Source of the DNA: Synechococcaceae cyanobacterium RL_1_2
GTDB lineage: Bacteria > Cyanobacteriota > Cyanobacteriia > Cyanobacteriales > JAAUPO01
DNA: 8,063 nucleotides
NCBI GenBank assembly: GCA_012033095.1
Contig: JAAUPO010000074.1
Location: 1-8,063 of the forward strand
Direction of reading: 5' to 3'
The position numbers and the translations under genes were made by a program. Under the pieces are notes generated by a model. It ran no database searches. It was given only the letters and a program-made list of their open reading frames with translations, and was not told where the DNA came from. Shown in pieces: positions 5,745 through 8,063 of this stretch (position 1 is its first letter; each line of letters opens with the position of its first letter).

Positions 5745-7047
5745 ATGCTTACTACCATCAAAAAATCTATAGAACGATAGAGCCAAGTATTGTAGTGATT
5801 ATCCTGCTCTACATTATTGGGGTGTGGTGGTATCCCAAAACTGTTAATTATGATCCCCTATTGGCGGATAACGATCCATTAAGAACTTCCCTTAATCTTG
5901 GTCTTTATGGCTTTACTTTTTTTGCTTGCCTGACTAATTGGCAAAATTGTTTACAGTTAATAAAAAAGGACAAAATATTAGTAAGTCTAGTTCTATTGGT
6001 TCTACTGTCTTTGCTGTGGAGTGTACATATTCCCTCCACCGTGGATTACATGAAAGGATTAGTCCGGATCACCGCCTTAGCCGTTTATCTTGCCAGTCGA
6101 TTTACCATCCGACAACAGCTGATACTAGTGAGGGCTTCATTGTTGATTGCAGCCCTCTTAAGTTTATTGATGTGCATAGTTTTCCCTGATCAAGGGATTC
6201 AAATTAGTTGGGGAAACCTAGATGGCTGGCGGGGGGTGTTTTTTCACAAAAATATTTTGGGACGTTCTATGGCTTTTGGCTCAGGGGTGTGGTTACTTGG
6301 GGCCATCAATAACCGCAACAGCGGCGCAATCGGTGGTTGTCCTGGGCCGCTTTTTTACTATGCTTTACCCTACTAATTTTATCGAATTCCAAAACTGGAT
6401 TAATTAGCTTCTTGTTTATGCTGCCCTTATTTGCCCTCCATAAAATTAATAAGCAAAAATCCTATAGCTTGAAGATGGTTTTGTTGCATATTGGATTTCT
6501 TTTGATTGGTGGTGGGACAATTATTGCAGCTAGCGCCTACGAACCAATTTTGGATTCCCTGGGCAAAGAAATGACTCTCACCGGTCGCATTCCCTTCTGG
6601 ACTCTCTTATGGGAAAAATTTTTGCAACGGCCATTTTTGGGCTATGGCTACAATGCCTTTTGGGAGGGGCCTGATGGGAAAGAAATTGAATCTATTTTGA
6701 CTTGGGCTGGCCACGCCCATAATGGTTTTTATGAGGTTGCTTTAGCTACGGGAGTAATGGGGCTGTCTTTATTGTTAATTAATTTTTTTAGAAACTATGG
6801 TAGAGCGATATCCTACGCCAAAAGTTCTTCTAACTTAAAAGATTTATGGCCTGCCCAAATTTTTACCATGCTCTTTTTTGTGAATATGACCGTAGGCACT
6901 ACTTTTTTAGCTATTGATTTTGTGTGGTTATTTTATGTCGCGATCGATCTATCCTTGGCTAATCATAGCTATGAACAACATCAAGTACAGCAACTCGATC
7001 GCCGGCGATCAAGGGAAGAGCTACTATTTTCCTATTTAGATCAATAA
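5745..7047 (+). pseudogene. O-antigen ligase/polymerase family membrane protein, two -1 frameshifts
   Basis: This is a polytopic inner-membrane protein of the Wzy/WaaL/ExoQ type (Wzy_C domain), which links or polymerises surface polysaccharide. It is split over three frames. ATG 5745 gives MLTTIKKSIER, then TAG at 5778-5780. Restoring one A at about 5777 joins it to IEPSIVVIILLYIIGVWWYP, the first membrane helix. A second break at 6335-6340 is repaired by one T, joining NSGAIGG to LSWAAFLLCFTLLILSNSKT; unrepaired, that frame stops at 6374-6376. The rest contains the Wzy_C features NSKTGLISF, TLTGRIPFWTLLWEKF, GYGYNAFW and AGHAHNGFYEVALATGVMG, and ends at TAA 7045-7047. The repaired length is about 434 residues, typical for the family. 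A start at GTG 5795 would avoid the first shift but would begin inside the first helix. Neither junction is a known slippery sequence. A family 2 glycosyltransferase follows 40 bases downstream, presumably in the same operon. Confidence 0.85.
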
Positions 7048-7087
7048 GCTTTAGATTATAGGGACTGTCTATTACCTCCATGCCATT

Positions 7088-7948
7088 GTGATGACCTCTC
7101 AAACCATTGCCGTTTTATTAACCTGCCATAACCGTAAGCAAAATACGCTGGATTGTCTTGAACGTTTATATCATCAAGCCATACCATCCCCTTTTACGGT
7201 CAAGGTCTATTTAGTAGATGATGGCTCCACCGATGGCACGGGGGAGGCCGTGGCCCAACAATATCCCCAAGTTACGGTGCTCCAAGGAGATGGTAATTTA
7301 TTTTGGAATGGGGGGATGCGGGTGGCATTTGCTGAAGCGATGCAACATCACCATGATTTTTATCTGTGGCTCAATGATGACACCATGCTCTACCCCGGAG
7401 CGATCGCTAAATCCTTAAAAGCCTATCAAGATTTAGTCACAGCTCAAACCCATGGCAAAGTAATTATTACCGGTGCAACTAAAGATGCCAACGGAGAATT
7501 ATCCTATGGTGGCATTAAACGCCATAGCTGGTGGTATCCCCTGAAGGTAACCATGGTGCCCCCAGCCCAGGATCATTGCGAGCTCTGCGATTCCATGAAC
7601 GGTAATTTTGTTCTCATTCCCCAGGAAGTAGTAGCAATGGTAGGGAATTTAGAAGAGCAGTTTGTCCATAATTTTGGTGATTATGACTATGGTTATCGAG
7701 CCAGTAAGCAAGGGTTCTCTATTTGGTTATTACCGGGTTATATCGGGGAATGCGATTTCCATTTGCCCAAATGGCGAGAAGAATCCCTATCCCTACAAGA
7801 AAGATTGAAAGCAGTGAAAAACCCCAAAGGAATGACCCTCAATGAATGGAAAGTCTATTCCCAAAGACATGGTGGGCCTCTTTGGCCTATTTATTGGCTG
7901 TTGCCCTACGTTAAATTAGTGGTTACTTCCGCCTTCCAGGGAAAATAA
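7088..7948 (+). CDS. Family 2 glycosyltransferase
   Basis: This 286-residue GT-A fold enzyme should transfer a sugar from a nucleotide-sugar donor to a growing surface glycan at the cytoplasmic membrane face. Visible motifs are the N-terminal strand AVLLTCHNR (8-16), the nucleotide-binding DDGSTDGT (44-51), NLFWNGGMRVAF (70-81), the DXD-like NDD (96-98) for the metal, and HNFGDYDYGYRASKQG (194-209), which contains the probable catalytic Asp. The WNGGM and GDYDYGYR patterns recall rhamnosyltransferase-like and galactofuranosyltransferase-like GT2 members, but donor and acceptor cannot be fixed. The C-terminal segment LWPIYWLLPYVKLVVTSAF may contact the membrane. The gene is intact. GTG 7088 and ATG 7091 are adjacent in-frame starts; ATG is more likely. 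It follows the O-antigen ligase gene by about 40 bases, so it probably shares its transcript. Confidence 0.92.
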   Translation: MMTSQTIAVLLTCHNRKQNTLDCLERLYHQAIPSPFTVKVYLVDDGSTDGTGEAVAQQYPQVTVLQGDGNLFWNGGMRVAFAEAMQHHHDFYLWLNDDTMLYPGAIAKSLKAYQDLVTAQTHGKVIITGATKDANGELSYGGIKRHSWWYPLKVTMVPPAQDHCELCDSMNGNFVLIPQEVVAMVGNLEEQFVHNFGDYDYGYRASKQGFSIWLLPGYIGECDFHLPKWREESLSLQERLKAVKNPKGMTLNEWKVYSQRHGGPLWPIYWLLPYVKLVVTSAFQGK

Positions 7949-7951
7949 ATT

Positions 7952-8006
7952 TAGGACTTACACCCAAGCCCCCTAAATTCCCTAAATTCTCTAAATTTCC
8001 TAAATT
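7952..8006. repeat. Second copy of the MITE-like left end with a 9-bp tandem repeat
   Basis: TAGGACTTACACCCAAGCC starts 4 bases after the glycosyltransferase stop and matches the element end at 1966 (TAGGACTTACGCACAAGCC), with shared CCCCTAAAT after it. It runs into four tandem 9-bp units: CCCTAAATT (7971-7979 and 7980-7988), CTCTAAATT (7989-7997) and TCCTAAATT (7998-8006). No inverted partner is seen before the window ends, so the copy is either partial or continues outside. Confidence 0.6.
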
Positions 8007-8063
8007 TGGCCTACATTCAGCAGGTCTAGTCATTAAACAATCAATTCATTTGTACTATAGTGA

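Noticed and set aside
5772..6340. Programmed frameshifting in the O-antigen ligase gene
   Set aside because: The junctions GAA CGA TAG and GGT GGT TGT are not slippery heptamers; single-base loss explains them better.
7971..8006. CRISPR-like array
   Set aside because: The units are contiguous 9-bp repeats with no spacers, so it is a simple tandem repeat.

Overview
The window looks like chromosomal DNA of a cyanobacterium. Ten exact copies of the HIP1 octamer GCGATCGC (starting at 102, 424, 761, 1658, 2517, 3519, 4278, 4612, 5428 and 7400) are typical of many cyanobacterial genomes. The base composition is moderately AT-rich. The gene content (nickel superoxide dismutase with its protease, hydrogenase maturation factors of cyanobacterial type) agrees. 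I cannot name a genus.

Layout. 1-821 (+): 3' part of a sensor histidine kinase gene that begins outside the window. 881-1359 (+): sodN, nickel superoxide dismutase, broken by two single-base insertions. 1515-1868 (+): sodX, the S26-type peptidase that removes the Ni-SOD leader. 1869-2392: gene-free, mostly filled by a MITE-like element with imperfect inverted ends (about 1967-2348). 3559-2393 (-): hypA then hypB, nickel insertion proteins; hypA is in two frames. 4831-3647 (-): exported von Willebrand A domain protein of unknown function. 4832-5192: gene-free. 5639-5193 (-): HoxW-like hydrogenase maturation endopeptidase. 5745-7047 (+): O-antigen ligase/polymerase-type membrane protein, broken by two single-base deletions. 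7088-7948 (+): family 2 glycosyltransferase. 7952-8006: another copy of the repeat end seen at 1966, followed by a 9-bp tandem repeat.

How the genes fit together. The middle of the window is a nickel neighbourhood: Ni-SOD and its processing protease, the HypA/HypB nickel delivery pair, and the protease that trims the hydrogenase large subunit after nickel insertion. No hydrogenase structural gene is present here. The right end is a separate surface-polysaccharide module on the + strand.

The most notable feature is a set of five single-base frame changes in three otherwise well-conserved genes (sodN two, hypA one, O-antigen ligase two). Sequence error or recent gene decay are the simplest explanations. 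The hypA junction is a special case: it falls exactly on an in-phase UUUAAAA slippery heptamer followed by UGA, and that UGA overlaps an ATG (ATGA), so programmed frameshifting or a coupled two-piece HypA is conceivable there.
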